A stretch of DNA of 64,000 nt from JAGPDF01 sp052035735 (GTDB lineage: Bacteria; Acidobacteriota; Thermoanaerobaculia; Multivoradales; JAGPDF01). The stretch is from contig JBPOHI010000115.1 of assembly GCA_052035735.1 (NCBI GenBank), forward strand, positions 1 through 64,000, in the 5' to 3' direction. A program made the translations under genes and the position numbers. The first letter of the stretch is position 1. Every line of letters begins with the position of its first letter. Shown piece after piece: positions 9,048-18,420 of this stretch. Under the pieces are notes generated by a model. The model was not told where the DNA came from and ran no database searches. It worked only from the letters and a program-made list of their open reading frames with translations.

Positions 9048-10214
9048 CTACCAGTCATTGTACTCTTGCTCGATTTTCTCCGACAAGGAACGAGCCAACA
9101 CCTCGCCCGACTCGACGTTGAAGCGGCCGGAGGCGAACAGCCGCTCGAAAGCGGCGACCACCGTCGTGCAATGCTGCACACCGCCGTGGCGGACGATCTC
9201 CTGCGCCGCGACGTCGTAGGACAGCGCCTGGCGGTACGGGCGGCTGGTGGTCATGGCGTCGAAGGTGTCGGCCACCGCGACGATCCGGGCGGCGAGCGGA
9301 ATGCCGTCGCCGGCGAGCCCGTCGGGATAGCCCCTGCCGTCGATGCGCTCGTGGTGGCTGCGCACGATCGGCAGGATCTCGTGCAGCGATTCGATCCGCG
9401 AGACGATCTCGGCGCCATCCACCGGATGCCTGCGCATCGCCGCCGCCTCGTCGTCGTCGAGCTTGCCCGGCTTGAGCAGCACCTGGTCGGACACGCCGAT
9501 CTTGCCGATGTCGTGCAGCGTCGCGCCGAGCGCCAAACGCTCGAGCGCCTCCGGGTCGAGGCCGAGCTCGCGGCCGAGCAGCAGCGAATAGGCCACCACC
9601 CGGTGCAGGTGCCCGCCGGTGTAGGGGTCGCGCTTTTCGACCGCCTCGGCGAGCGCGGTCACCGTCTCGACATAGAGGCGCTGCTGGGCGGCGTAGAGCC
9701 GGGCGTTCTCGAGCGCGTGCGCGAGCGGCCCGGCAAAGAGTTGCATGCGGCGCGCGTCGCCTTCAGAGAAGGCCGGCTTGCCCACCGGGTTGAGCAGCTG
9801 CAGCACGCCGATCACCCTGCCGCGGGCGGTGAGCGGCACGGCGAGGATCGCGCGGGTGTCGAAGCGGTCGCTCGCGTCGCCACGCCAGCGCGGATCGGCG
9901 GCGACGTCGTTGATCGTCTCGGCGGAGCCCGACGCCGCCACGGCGCCGACGATACCCTGCCCCACGGGGATGCGGAGGTTCTCGATGTCGGGTGCCGCGC
10001 GGCCGCGCACGACACGGAAGAAGAGCTCGCTGGTCGCCTCGTCGAGCTCCCAGATCGAGCTCGTCTCGGCGCGACAGAACTCCTCGGCCTTGGTGAGCGC
10101 GAGCGACAGCACGCGCCGGAGGTCGAGCGTCGCGGCAAGCTCGAGGCCGATCTCGAGCAACGCTTCCTGTTCGCGGACGCGGCGCTCGAGATCGACCGGA
10201 GCTTCCTGGCTCAT
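9048..10214 (-). CDS. GAF-domain HD-GYP cyclic-di-GMP phosphodiesterase
   Basis: The 388-residue cytoplasmic protein has a GAF sensor at about residues 18-175 and an HD-GYP domain at about 190-355. The catalytic metal-site motifs are present: HDIGK near 233, a later HH pair, and HHERIDGRGYPDGL near 286, which contains the GYP signature. It should open c-di-GMP, and possibly other cyclic dinucleotides, with activity tuned by the GAF ligand. The C-terminus ends normally after the HD bundle. The gene lies 19 bases downstream of the barrel-protease gene and 3 bases before the class II phosphodiesterase, all in one direction, so an operon is likely. The stand-alone MshEN protein at 21201-21737 is a possible c-di-GMP receptor in the same window. 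Confidence 0.92.
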   Translation of the reverse strand: MSQEAPVDLERRVREQEALLEIGLELAATLDLRRVLSLALTKAEEFCRAETSSIWELDEATSELFFRVVRGRAAPDIENLRIPVGQGIVGAVAASGSAETINDVAADPRWRGDASDRFDTRAILAVPLTARGRVIGVLQLLNPVGKPAFSEGDARRMQLFAGPLAHALENARLYAAQQRLYVETVTALAEAVEKRDPYTGGHLHRVVAYSLLLGRELGLDPEALERLALGATLHDIGKIGVSDQVLLKPGKLDDDEAAAMRRHPVDGAEIVSRIESLHEILPIVRSHHERIDGRGYPDGLAGDGIPLAARIVAVADTFDAMTTSRPYRQALSYDVAAQEIVRHGGVQHCTTVVAAFERLFASGRFNVESGEVLARSLSEKIEQEYNDW

Positions 10215-10233
10215 CGCGGTCGGCAGTTTCGGC

Positions 10234-13158
10234 TCAGAACCGGGTGCCGACCCAGAACTGCGAGGAGAACCCGCCGCCCAGGCTGTCCTTCAAGTCCCAG
10301 AGTTTGGCGAAGTCCCAGTTGAGGTCGATCCCCATCAGGTTGATCGTGACGCCGAAGCCGTACGACGAGACGGCGTCCTCCAGCCGGTTCGCTTCGCTGT
10401 CCCAGAACTGGAAGTCCTGGCCGAAGGCGTCGAACCAGGCGCCGCCGATGTCGAGGAAGACACGTCCACGGATGCTGCGGAAGTTGAGCACCGGCGTCGC
10501 CAGCACGTCGATCAGCGGGAACCGGTACTCGATGTTGGTATAGAAGGCGCGGTCGCCGATCATCGAGCGGAAAGCCACGCCACGCAGGTCGTCTAGGCCG
10601 CCGAAGTAGAGCGGGATCGGCTCGTTGCCGCCGGCGTATCCGGCGTAGAGACGCACCGCCATGTTGCTGCGCTCGCTGACCTCGAGGTACTGCCGGAAGT
10701 CGAGCTCGTACTGGGTGTAGAGCGCTCCCCCGGCGTCCTCGTCGATGGCGTAGACCGCGTCGAGCCGGAAGCGCCGGCCCGACACCGGGCCGTAGGGCGT
10801 GAAGACCGCGCTGTCGCCGATCAGGCTCCCCTGCAGGAACGGATACTGATCCTCGACCTCGATCGTCTCGGGGCGCAGGATCCCCTCGTCGTCGACGGTG
10901 ACGCCGCCGGTGAGGAAGTTGGCCTTCTGGAAGATGTAGCCCGCGCCGACCGAGACGCGGTGGTAGAGCGAGAAGGGATAGGTCCAGGCGCCCACGGCAC
11001 CGGTCTGCTGGATCGCCTGCTGCCGCGCCTCGCGGTCGGCCGAGGTGCCGGTGACGCCGCCCAGAACGTAGAAGTCGCGGCGGTCGAAGGCCTGCACCGA
11101 CCAGTTCCAACGGTGCGACAGGTCGATGTAGACGACGTCGAAGTTCGAGAAGCTCGACACCGAGCTGAAGTTGATGATCATCCGCCGGTCGCCCAGATAG
11201 TCGGAGAGCGACAGGTAGGTGTAGCCGAGCAGCGTCTGGTCGTCGGTGACACCGACCGAGGCGCCGGCGTCCTCGACGAACAGCTTGAAGCCGCGGTACT
11301 TCGACTTGTTGGCCTCGTCGAGGGTCACCCGGATGTCGGGCTCGAACTCGGCGAGCGGCTGCGAGACAGTGGGATCCGTCGGCGGCGCCGGCAGGGCGAG
11401 CTCGGCGACCGGCTTGTCGATATCGACCAGATAGAGATCGAAACCGCCGCGCCAGAACCCGGCGTAGACCACCTGATCGAGCGCCCCTTCGCGCCGCAGC
11501 ACGGTCGGCATGAGGCAGCCGGTGACCGCGTTGGTGAGCTGCAGCGTCTTGCCCGTCGCGAGCTCCATGGCGTAGATGTTGTCCACCCCGCCGCGATCGG
11601 AGGTGAAGACCAACCAGGTGCCCTTCGAGGTGTAGATCGCGTCCTTGTCGCTCCAGGCGCCCTCGGTCAGCCGGAAGCGCTTGCCGGGGTCGGAGAGATC
11701 GACGCGGAAGAGCTGTGCGAAGTTCTCGCCCACCACCGAGCTGAAGACGATCGAGGCACCGTCGGGCGAGAAGACCGGCGAGCCGTCGTAGGTCGCGTCG
11801 TCGGTGACGTTCTTCACTTCGCGGGTCTCGACATCCACGGTGTAGATATCGAACCGGCCCGCGCGGTTGGCGGAGAAGGCGACCGTCCGGCCATCGGGGC
11901 TCCAGGCCGGGTTCATCTGCTGCTCGACGTCCATCTCGATCGTCTTCACCAGTTTCCTGCGCAGGACGTCGAAGATCATCAGGCTGCGGCCGCGCTCGCG
12001 CTTGGCGAAGACGGCGATGAAGTTGCCGTCGGCGGAGAACGAGATGTCACGGCCCATGCGCGCGCCGATGGTCAGGAACTGGGCGCCCAGGTACTCGTAG
12101 CTGCCGGTGTAGCCGCGGGTCAGGTTGGCGATCGCGCGCCGCGTGCGGGTGTCATAGAGCACGATGTCGAGGTCGCCGCGGGTCACCGCGAGCGCCGCCA
12201 CCAGATCTCCCGAGGGCGAGGCCGCCGGCGAAAGCACCTGCTGGATCTCGCCCTTCTCGTCGCGGAACGGCCGGCCGAAGTCGGAAGGCTCACCGGTCTC
12301 GACCAGCTGCGGCAGGTACTTCTTGCGCAGCCAGCGCCGGAAGTCGAGGTCGAAATCCTCCGGATCGATGCGCAGCGCGCGCTCGACCGCGCGGTCGGCG
12401 CGGCCGCCGAAGGTGTTGCGGAACTCGAACAGGAAGTCGCGGAAGCCCTCCTTGCCCCAGCGCTCTTCGATGTAGTCGAAGGCCGCGTGTCCGAAGCGGT
12501 AGGCGAGGAAGCCCGACGTGCCGCGCTCGAGGATCGACGGGATCGAATCGTTGACCACCGCGTCGCGCAGGTACATCTTGTCGGAGGTCGACTCGTCCTT
12601 CGCCATGTAGGAGGCCATGCCCTCCATGAACCACTGCGGAGCGCCGCCGACCCGGCCCGAGACCTTGCCGCGGTAGAGGATGTCGTACTGGAAGATGTGG
12701 GTCAGCTCGTGCGAGATCAACGCGAAGAGCTCGCCGTCCGGCAGGTCGATCGGCAGCACCATGCGGTTGCGCACGGGGCTGGCGAAGGCGCCGACGCCCT
12801 CGGGGATGAAGTTCAGGATGATGTTGTTCTGCTCGAACGCCGAGTGCGTGGCGTAGAAGATCATCGGGATCGGATCCTGCACCTGGTGATCGAACTCCCG
12901 GGTCAGCCGGTCGTAGGCGCTCTCGGCGAGCGAGGCGACCTTCTCCAGCTGGTCGGCTTCGGCCTCGTAGTAATAGAAGGTGAAGTGCGGCGAGGCGTAG
13001 AGCTTCCAGTCGAAGTCGCGATACTGGATCTTGTTCTTGCCGAACTGCGCACCGGCGGCGGGGGCGAGGCAGAGCGCGAGCAGGGCGCCGAGTGCGAGCC
13101 GCGCCCCGGCGCGACGGGCGAAGCGAACCGATCGATCCAGCTGGTCCAGGTGAGCCAA
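10234..13158 (-). CDS. Exported gluzincin-like protease, TolB-like beta-propeller and outer-membrane barrel in one chain
   Basis: A 974-residue protein beginning at TTG 13158, with a strong Shine-Dalgarno AAAGGAG six bases upstream on the coding strand, which decides the start. A signal peptide occupies residues 1-38 (cleavage after AGA). The next part is a gluzincin-type metallopeptidase domain with HELTH at residues 150-154 and a downstream EGMASY that supplies the likely third ligand. The middle (about 280-580) has repeated PD40/TolB-like blades such as PAWSPDGRTVAFSANR. The last about 370 residues are a surface-antigen/Omp85-like beta-barrel ending in an aromatic residue (FWVGTRF), typical of outer-membrane proteins. 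It probably sits in the outer membrane with protease and propeller in the periplasm. Two exported proteins are encoded directly upstream. Substrate unknown. Confidence 0.85.
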   Translation of the reverse strand: MAHLDQLDRSVRFARRAGARLALGALLALCLAPAAGAQFGKNKIQYRDFDWKLYASPHFTFYYYEAEADQLEKVASLAESAYDRLTREFDHQVQDPIPMIFYATHSAFEQNNIILNFIPEGVGAFASPVRNRMVLPIDLPDGELFALISHELTHIFQYDILYRGKVSGRVGGAPQWFMEGMASYMAKDESTSDKMYLRDAVVNDSIPSILERGTSGFLAYRFGHAAFDYIEERWGKEGFRDFLFEFRNTFGGRADRAVERALRIDPEDFDLDFRRWLRKKYLPQLVETGEPSDFGRPFRDEKGEIQQVLSPAASPSGDLVAALAVTRGDLDIVLYDTRTRRAIANLTRGYTGSYEYLGAQFLTIGARMGRDISFSADGNFIAVFAKRERGRSLMIFDVLRRKLVKTIEMDVEQQMNPAWSPDGRTVAFSANRAGRFDIYTVDVETREVKNVTDDATYDGSPVFSPDGASIVFSSVVGENFAQLFRVDLSDPGKRFRLTEGAWSDKDAIYTSKGTWLVFTSDRGGVDNIYAMELATGKTLQLTNAVTGCLMPTVLRREGALDQVVYAGFWRGGFDLYLVDIDKPVAELALPAPPTDPTVSQPLAEFEPDIRVTLDEANKSKYRGFKLFVEDAGASVGVTDDQTLLGYTYLSLSDYLGDRRMIINFSSVSSFSNFDVVYIDLSHRWNWSVQAFDRRDFYVLGGVTGTSADREARQQAIQQTGAVGAWTYPFSLYHRVSVGAGYIFQKANFLTGGVTVDDEGILRPETIEVEDQYPFLQGSLIGDSAVFTPYGPVSGRRFRLDAVYAIDEDAGGALYTQYELDFRQYLEVSERSNMAVRLYAGYAGGNEPIPLYFGGLDDLRGVAFRSMIGDRAFYTNIEYRFPLIDVLATPVLNFRSIRGRVFLDIGGAWFDAFGQDFQFWDSEANRLEDAVSSYGFGVTINLMGIDLNWDFAKLWDLKDSLGGGFSSQFWVGTRF

Positions 13159-13175
13159 AGGGAACTCCTTTCAGG

Positions 13176-13892
13176 TCAATCGGTCAACAGGGTCCGGCTG
13201 GCCTCGATGGTCTTCTGGGTGAAGACGCCGACGATGCGGTCTTCCAGCGAAGCCAGGTTCTCGAACATGCCGCGCAACGGGTCGGCGCTCTCGCCCTCGA
13301 ACTGCTTGAAGTCCTTGAAATTGTCGAAGAAGATCCGCTCCCCGGTCTGGCCGTCGAAGACCATCATCGCGATGTCGTAGTCGAAGCCGGTGCGCTCGAC
13401 CAGCACCTGGCGATAGTAGACCCGGCCATCGTAGGGCGAGACGTACTCTTCGGTGCGGTAACCGCTCTTGTCCTGGACGTCGAAGTCGAGGCTGCCGGCG
13501 ACGATGAGGTCCGCCTGGCTGCGCTCGCCCAGGGCGCGCCAGAACTCGGCGTTGCGCGACAGGACATCGAGGTCGTACGACGGGTAGTCGACCGGGCCGC
13601 TCTCCAGCACCTTGAGCGAGGTCTCGCGCCGCAGCACCTTGATGATGTAGCGCTCGAACTCGCGCTGGACGTTGAGCGACGAGGCGCCGGGAGTCTCGCC
13701 GGCACCCTCGCGGGTGACGACGATGAACGGCGCCGGCGTGATCGAGCGCTTGCCGGTGAGGTCGATGCGCGCGCGCACGGGCAGGCGGAGCTTGACCTCG
13801 ACGGCGGCACTCGCAGGCAGCGCGACGAAGAGTTGGGCGAGGAGCGCACCCAGGACCCACCGCCGGAGGCTGACGAGGCGAAGACCGGTCAT
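13176..13892 (-). CDS. Exported protein of unknown function
   Basis: 238 residues with a clear signal peptide (residues 1-29, cleavage after PASA). The mature part contains LIVAGSLDFDVQDKSGYR and MVFDGQTGERIFFDNF. These suggest an alpha/beta periplasmic domain resembling CsgG or LPS-assembly accessory folds, but I cannot assign a family. Its ATG overlaps the stop of the upstream TPR gene in an ATGA arrangement, and the barrel-protease gene starts 17 bases later. The three exported proteins are therefore very likely translated together and may form one envelope complex. That role is inference from context. The reading frame is open upstream, but the extension lies in the TPR gene. Confidence 0.7.
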   Translation of the reverse strand: MTGLRLVSLRRWVLGALLAQLFVALPASAAVEVKLRLPVRARIDLTGKRSITPAPFIVVTREGAGETPGASSLNVQREFERYIIKVLRRETSLKVLESGPVDYPSYDLDVLSRNAEFWRALGERSQADLIVAGSLDFDVQDKSGYRTEEYVSPYDGRVYYRQVLVERTGFDYDIAMMVFDGQTGERIFFDNFKDFKQFEGESADPLRGMFENLASLEDRIVGVFTQKTIEASRTLLTD

Positions 13893-14434
13893 CGCGCACC
13901 TCCAGAGACGGCGGACGCGGGCGGCGGGGTCGCGGCGGGCTCGGCCGGAGAGGCCGGCGCTGAACCTGCGGGCGTCCCGGAGCCGTCGCCGGCCGGGGTG
14001 TCCGGAGCGGTCGGGTCGGTCGGGGCGGCCGGCGCGACCGGCGCCGGCGCCGTCACCGGCGAGGTGGCCTTGCGCGGCCGGAAGCCCTGGTAGAACTCGG
14101 CGAAACGGGAGTAGTTCTGCTTGACGGCGCGGTTTTCCGGCGCGAGGCGGAGGGCTTCGCGGTAGGTCGCCAGCGCCTCCTCGAAACGCCCGCCGGCCTC
14201 GTAGCAGATTGCCAGATTGTTGAGGACCGAGACACTGCCCGGCTGGAGGAGCCGCGCCTGCTCGAAGCGGAAGAGCGCTTCGCTCCACAGCCCCCGCTTG
14301 GCCATATCGACGCCGAAGCCCAACTGCGACTTGCCGTCCGAAGCCGTTTTTCCCTGCGCCCCGGGAGCGCCGAGCCCGCCTCCCAGGAAGACCGACAGCG
14401 TGACTGCCCAACGCGCGACCTTGAGCCGGTTCAT
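13889..14434 (-). CDS. Exported tetratricopeptide-repeat protein
   Basis: 181 residues. An N-terminal signal peptide (about residues 1-28) is followed by about two to three TPR units (about 33-120, with SVLNNLAICYEAGGRFEEAL and EALRLAPEN). The C-terminal tail of about 60 residues is rich in Pro, Ala and Thr and is probably disordered. TPRs mediate protein-protein contacts, so this is likely an adaptor in the periplasm for the exported protein and barrel-protease encoded downstream. It is the first gene of the minus-strand run. The 178-base region upstream, shared with dprA on the other strand, should hold its promoter. No catalytic motif is visible. Confidence 0.78.
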   Translation of the reverse strand: MNRLKVARWAVTLSVFLGGGLGAPGAQGKTASDGKSQLGFGVDMAKRGLWSEALFRFEQARLLQPGSVSVLNNLAICYEAGGRFEEALATYREALRLAPENRAVKQNYSRFAEFYQGFRPRKATSPVTAPAPVAPAAPTDPTAPDTPAGDGSGTPAGSAPASPAEPAATPPPASAVSGGAR

Positions 14435-14612
14435 AGACCCCCTCTTGCTCGCCGGCCCGGAAAGCCTCGCTCGGTGGATGCCGGCTCGAAGCCCGTGCGA
14501 CCGGTCGGCAGAATATACGACGCATTTCCGGAGTCCAGCTGTACCCCAGCCGAAATCCGTCTCACCGCACCTGCCAGATCGAGATGCCTGAGCTCGTCTT
14601 TACCAACTGCAG

Positions 14613-15800
14613 ATGAACGCGATGCAAGGGACAGACCGCCCCACTGACCGAGCCCTCCTGGTGGCGCTCAACAACGCCCCCGGGCTGGGGAGAGCCGCCA
14701 TTTGCAGGCTGGGAGCCGATCTCGACCGCTGGCGCGACGGCGTCCCGCCGGACGACGAGCGCGCCCTGGCCGCCGATTTCTCCATCTCTTTGGATTCGCT
14801 GCGCAGCGCGCTCGCGGTTCGCACCGGGGCGAGGGCGGTGCTCGCCTACGAGGAACAGGCGCTCGACCGGCTGGACGGCCGGATCGTGACCTGCCGCGAG
14901 GCGGACTACCCGCCTCGCCTGGCCGAGTTGGTCCTGCCGCCGCCGGTCCTCGAAGTCGCCGGCTCGCCGGCCCTGGCCACCGGCGGCAGCGCCCGCGAGC
15001 CGCTCGGCGGACCGGCCCATGTCGCCATCGTCGGCTCGCGCAAGGCGACGCCCTACGGTCTCGAGATCGCCACTTGGCTGGCGCGCGAGCTCGCCGGCGC
15101 CGGCGTCGTGGTGGTCTCCGGCTTCGCCAAGGGGATCGACGCCGCCGCTCATCAAGGGGCGCTGGCGGCGGAGAACGGCCGCACGGTGGGTGTCCTCGGA
15201 TGCGGACTCGCCTACGACTACCCCAGGGGACACCGCGAGCTCGGGCTCCGCATGCGCCAGCGCGGCGCCCTGATCAGCGAGTTTCCCTGCGCCCTCCCCC
15301 CGACGGCGGCCAACTTCCCGGTGCGCAACCGGATCATCGCGGCGCTCGCCGACGTCGTCGTGGTCGTCGAGGCGGCGGCGCGCTCCGGTTCGTTGATCAC
15401 GGCGCGCCTCGCCCTCGAGCTCGGGCGCGAGGTGCTCGCCGTCCCGGGACGGATCACCGACGAACAGGCGCTCGGGACCAACGATCTGTTGCGCGACGGC
15501 GCGGCGCCGGTCACCCACCCGGAGGACATTCTCGAGCGCATCGGGCTCGGTGCCGGGGGCCTCCGGCGCCCGCTCGCCGAGAGCGCCGCCGCCGCGCCGC
15601 GGACGGCCCCGCCGGCGCTTCCGGCGGCGCAGGCCGCGCTCTTCTCGGCCCTCGATCCGGCGCGCCTCCAGGCTGTCGACGCCCTCGCCGCAGCCGCCGG
15701 CATCGGCATCGACGTCGCGGTGGCGGGGCTGCTCGAGCTCGAGCTCGCCGGTTGGGCGGTGCGCGCAGGGGGCGGCGGATACCGGCGAGGGGGCCCTTGA
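14613..15800 (+). CDS. dprA: DNA-processing protein DprA
   Basis: The 395-residue protein has an N-terminal helical/SAM-like region. A Rossmann-like core carries the DprA signature AIVGSRKATPYG, followed by VVSGFAKGIDAAAHQGAL, TVGVLGCGL and SEFPCALPP. The C-terminus has a winged-helix-like segment (about residues 340-395). DprA loads RecA on incoming single-stranded DNA during natural transformation and is found widely even in bacteria not known to be competent. Length fits the longer form with N- and C-terminal extensions. topA follows 167 bases later, the same order as in many bacteria. An alternative ATG nine bases downstream would change only three residues. Confidence 0.93.
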   Translation: MNAMQGTDRPTDRALLVALNNAPGLGRAAICRLGADLDRWRDGVPPDDERALAADFSISLDSLRSALAVRTGARAVLAYEEQALDRLDGRIVTCREADYPPRLAELVLPPPVLEVAGSPALATGGSAREPLGGPAHVAIVGSRKATPYGLEIATWLARELAGAGVVVVSGFAKGIDAAAHQGALAAENGRTVGVLGCGLAYDYPRGHRELGLRMRQRGALISEFPCALPPTAANFPVRNRIIAALADVVVVVEAAARSGSLITARLALELGREVLAVPGRITDEQALGTNDLLRDGAAPVTHPEDILERIGLGAGGLRRPLAESAAAAPRTAPPALPAAQAALFSALDPARLQAVDALAAAAGIGIDVAVAGLLELELAGWAVRAGGGGYRRGGP

Positions 15801-15967
15801 CGCCTGTGGTAACGTCCGCCCCCTCGAAAAGCGACCGGCCGGCCCCCCAGGCCTTCCGGCCCAGTGCGAATGCCGGCGGCAGTCCTCCGGACTCCGACGG
15901 CAGTGGGCATCACCTGACACCATCCGGCGCGGAATTTCCGCCGCGTCGCCTCCGTTCTCGGACTCCC

Positions 15968-18319
15968 GTGGCCAAAAATCTGATCATCGTCGAAAGCCCC
16001 GCCAAGACGCGCACGCTGAAGAAGTTCCTCGGCCGCGACTGGGCGGTCGAAGCCTCGGTCGGACACATCCGCGACCTGCCGAAGAAGGACATGGGCCTGG
16101 GCCCCGGCTTCGAGCCGACCTACGCCGTGCTCTCCACCAAGAAGGACGTGGTCAAGAAGCTCAAAGAGGCGGCGAAGAAGGCCAAACACATCTACCTCGC
16201 CCCCGACCCCGATCGCGAAGGCGAGGCGATCGCCTGGCACATCGCCGCCGTCCTGGGCGACGTCCCCGGCGAGATGCACCGCGTCACCTTCAACGAGATC
16301 ACCCAGAGCGCGGTGATGAAGGCGCTCGAAAACAAGGGCAAGATCGACTACCACCGCGTCGACGCCCAGCAGGCGCGGCGGGTGATCGACCGCCTGATGG
16401 GCTTCAAGCTCTCGCCCCTCCTGTGGGACAAGCTGAAGCGCGGCCTGTCGGCGGGCCGCGTCCAGTCGGTGGCGCTCAAGATGGTCTGCGAGCGCCAGGC
16501 CGAGATCGACGCTTTCCATCCCGAGGAGTACTGGATCGTCGGCGGGCGCTTCGCCGCCGGCGCGCCGCCGGAGTTCACCGCCCGGCTCCATCAGATCGAC
16601 GGCAAGAAGGCGCGCGTCTCCGACGGCACCCAGGCGGCGAAGATCGAGCAGGAGCTCCTCGCCGGCAAGTTCAAGGTCGCCGCCATCGAGCGCAAGGAGT
16701 CGAAGCAGAGGCCCTCGCCGCCGTTCATCACCAGCCGACTGCAGCAGGAGGCGGCGCGCAAGTTCAGCTATTCGGTCAAGCGCACGATGGGCATCGCCCA
16801 GGGCCTCTACGAGGGCAAGGAGATCGGCGACCGCGGCCAGATCGGTCTCATCACTTACATGCGTACCGATTCGACGCGCGTCGCCGCCGAAGCGATCGAC
16901 GCCGTGCGCGAGACGATCGAGAAGACCTACGGCGCCGACAAGCTGCCGCCGAAACCCAACGTCTACTCCTCGAAGAAAGGCGCGCAGGACGCCCACGAGG
17001 CGATCCGCCCGACTTACCTCGACCTGCCGCCCGAGGCGGTCGCTCCGTACCTCGAGCCCGACGATCTCAAGCTCTACCGGCTGATCTGGGAGCGCTTCAT
17101 CGCCAGCCAGATGCTGCCGGCGGTCTTCGACGTCACCCAGGTGGACATCGCCAACGGCATCTACACCCTGCGCGCCGCCGGCAAGGTGATGAAGAGCGCG
17201 GGCTTTCTCGCCGTCTACCAGGAGGCCAAGGAAGAGGCCGCCGAGCGCCGCGCGGCGCAGAAGGGCGACGCCGACGACGAGGACGACGCCGAAGGGCTGC
17301 TGCCGGCGTTGAAAGAAGGCGAAGCGCTGAAGTTGGTCAAGCTCGACAAGGAGCAGAAGTTCACCCAGCCGCCGGCGCAGTTCAGCGAAGCGACGCTGGT
17401 CAAGGCGCTGGAGGAGAACGGCATCGGCCGGCCGTCGACCTACGCCGCGATCCTGTCGACGCTCACCACCCGCGACTACGCCGAGAAGCTCCAGGGCCGG
17501 TTCAATCCGCTGGCCCTGGGCAAAATGGTCAACAGCATGCTGCAGAAGGGCTTCGCCGACATTCTCAACGAAGGCTACACGGCCGAGCTCGAGGCGGAGC
17601 TCGACCGCATCGAAGAGGGCAAGCTGCCGTGGAAGCAGGCGGTCGAGGAGTTCGACGGCCGCTTCTCGAAAGACCTCGCGACGGCGGCCGACTCGATGCC
17701 GAACGTCAAGCGCGACGGCGTGCCGGTCGAAGAGAAGTGCCCCAAGTGCGGCTCCGATCTGGTGATGCGCTTCGGCCGCTACGGCGCTTTCCTCGGCTGC
17801 AGCGCCTTCCGCAACGAACCCCCCTGCGACTACACCCGCGATCTGACGGCGCCTGCTGGCGGCGAGGGCGGAGCGGCAACGTCCGCGGAGCCTTCTGAGG
17901 AAATTCCGCCGTGCGAAAAGTGCGGCAAGCCCATGGCGATGCGGCGCAGCCGCTTCGGCGTCTTCCTCGGCTGCACCGGGTATCCCGAGTGCAAGAACAT
18001 CCGCAAGACCGGTCCGCCGCCGGCGCCGCCCAAGGACACCGGAGTGCAGTGCCCGGAGTGCAAGCAGGGGTCCATTCAGGAGAAGAAATCGCGCCGCGGC
18101 AAGATCTTCTACTCCTGCAGCCGCTACCCCGACTGCAAGTTCGCGCTGTGGAACCCGCCGGTGGCGCAACCCTGTCCGAAATGCGCCAATCCGCTCCTCA
18201 CCCTGAAGACCACCAAACGCCGCGGCACCGAGTTCGTCTGCCCCAACGAGGAATGCGACTACACGGCGCCGTATGAAGGCACCGGCGACGGCGCGCTCGC
18301 GGCCCCGAACGACAACTGA
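15968..18319 (+). CDS. topA: DNA topoisomerase I
   Basis: Start is GTG 15968, giving the canonical N-terminus (fM/V)AKNLIIVESPAK, 783 residues. The Toprim domain has the catalytic Glu in VESPAK and the acidic triad in PDPDREGE. The nucleophile is Tyr297 in TYMRTDSTR, and HEAIRPT and RPSTYA are the usual type IA motifs. An acidic insertion (about residues 430-445, DADDEDDAEG) is present. From about residue 588 on, four zinc-ribbon modules with CPKCG/CEKCG/CPECK/CPKCA pairs follow, as in enzymes that contact RNA polymerase. It relaxes negative supercoils. No clear Shine-Dalgarno is visible before the GTG. The upstream open frame lies in dprA and has no topoisomerase sequence. A strong hairpin lies just after the stop. 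Confidence 0.97.
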   Translation: MAKNLIIVESPAKTRTLKKFLGRDWAVEASVGHIRDLPKKDMGLGPGFEPTYAVLSTKKDVVKKLKEAAKKAKHIYLAPDPDREGEAIAWHIAAVLGDVPGEMHRVTFNEITQSAVMKALENKGKIDYHRVDAQQARRVIDRLMGFKLSPLLWDKLKRGLSAGRVQSVALKMVCERQAEIDAFHPEEYWIVGGRFAAGAPPEFTARLHQIDGKKARVSDGTQAAKIEQELLAGKFKVAAIERKESKQRPSPPFITSRLQQEAARKFSYSVKRTMGIAQGLYEGKEIGDRGQIGLITYMRTDSTRVAAEAIDAVRETIEKTYGADKLPPKPNVYSSKKGAQDAHEAIRPTYLDLPPEAVAPYLEPDDLKLYRLIWERFIASQMLPAVFDVTQVDIANGIYTLRAAGKVMKSAGFLAVYQEAKEEAAERRAAQKGDADDEDDAEGLLPALKEGEALKLVKLDKEQKFTQPPAQFSEATLVKALEENGIGRPSTYAAILSTLTTRDYAEKLQGRFNPLALGKMVNSMLQKGFADILNEGYTAELEAELDRIEEGKLPWKQAVEEFDGRFSKDLATAADSMPNVKRDGVPVEEKCPKCGSDLVMRFGRYGAFLGCSAFRNEPPCDYTRDLTAPAGGEGGAATSAEPSEEIPPCEKCGKPMAMRRSRFGVFLGCTGYPECKNIRKTGPPPAPPKDTGVQCPECKQGSIQEKKSRRGKIFYSCSRYPDCKFALWNPPVAQPCPKCANPLLTLKTTKRRGTEFVCPNEECDYTAPYEGTGDGALAAPNDN

Positions 18320-18338
18320 ACCTCTGACGAAAGTCACC

Positions 18339-18360
18339 CCCGCGGCCGTACCACCGCGGG
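18339..18360 (+). terminator. Hairpin after topA, possible terminator
   Basis: A perfect 7-bp inverted repeat, CCCGCGG at 18339-18345 and CCGCGGG at 18354-18360, with an 8-base loop, begins 19 bases after the topA stop. No U-tract follows, so it is a weak candidate for intrinsic termination. It could equally stabilise the 3' end of the mRNA. Confidence 0.35.
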
Positions 18361-18420
18361 TCGTCGCTCCGCGCGGCGCGCTCCAGACTTCTCCTGTCGT
18401 CCCTGACCAAGGAGAAGTCG

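Noticed and set aside
8364..10322. 652-residue plus-strand open frame
   Set aside because: It is antisense to the two phosphodiesterase genes, which have intact catalytic motifs.
10960..13380. 806-residue plus-strand open frame
   Set aside because: It is antisense to the barrel-protease gene and has no recognisable domain.
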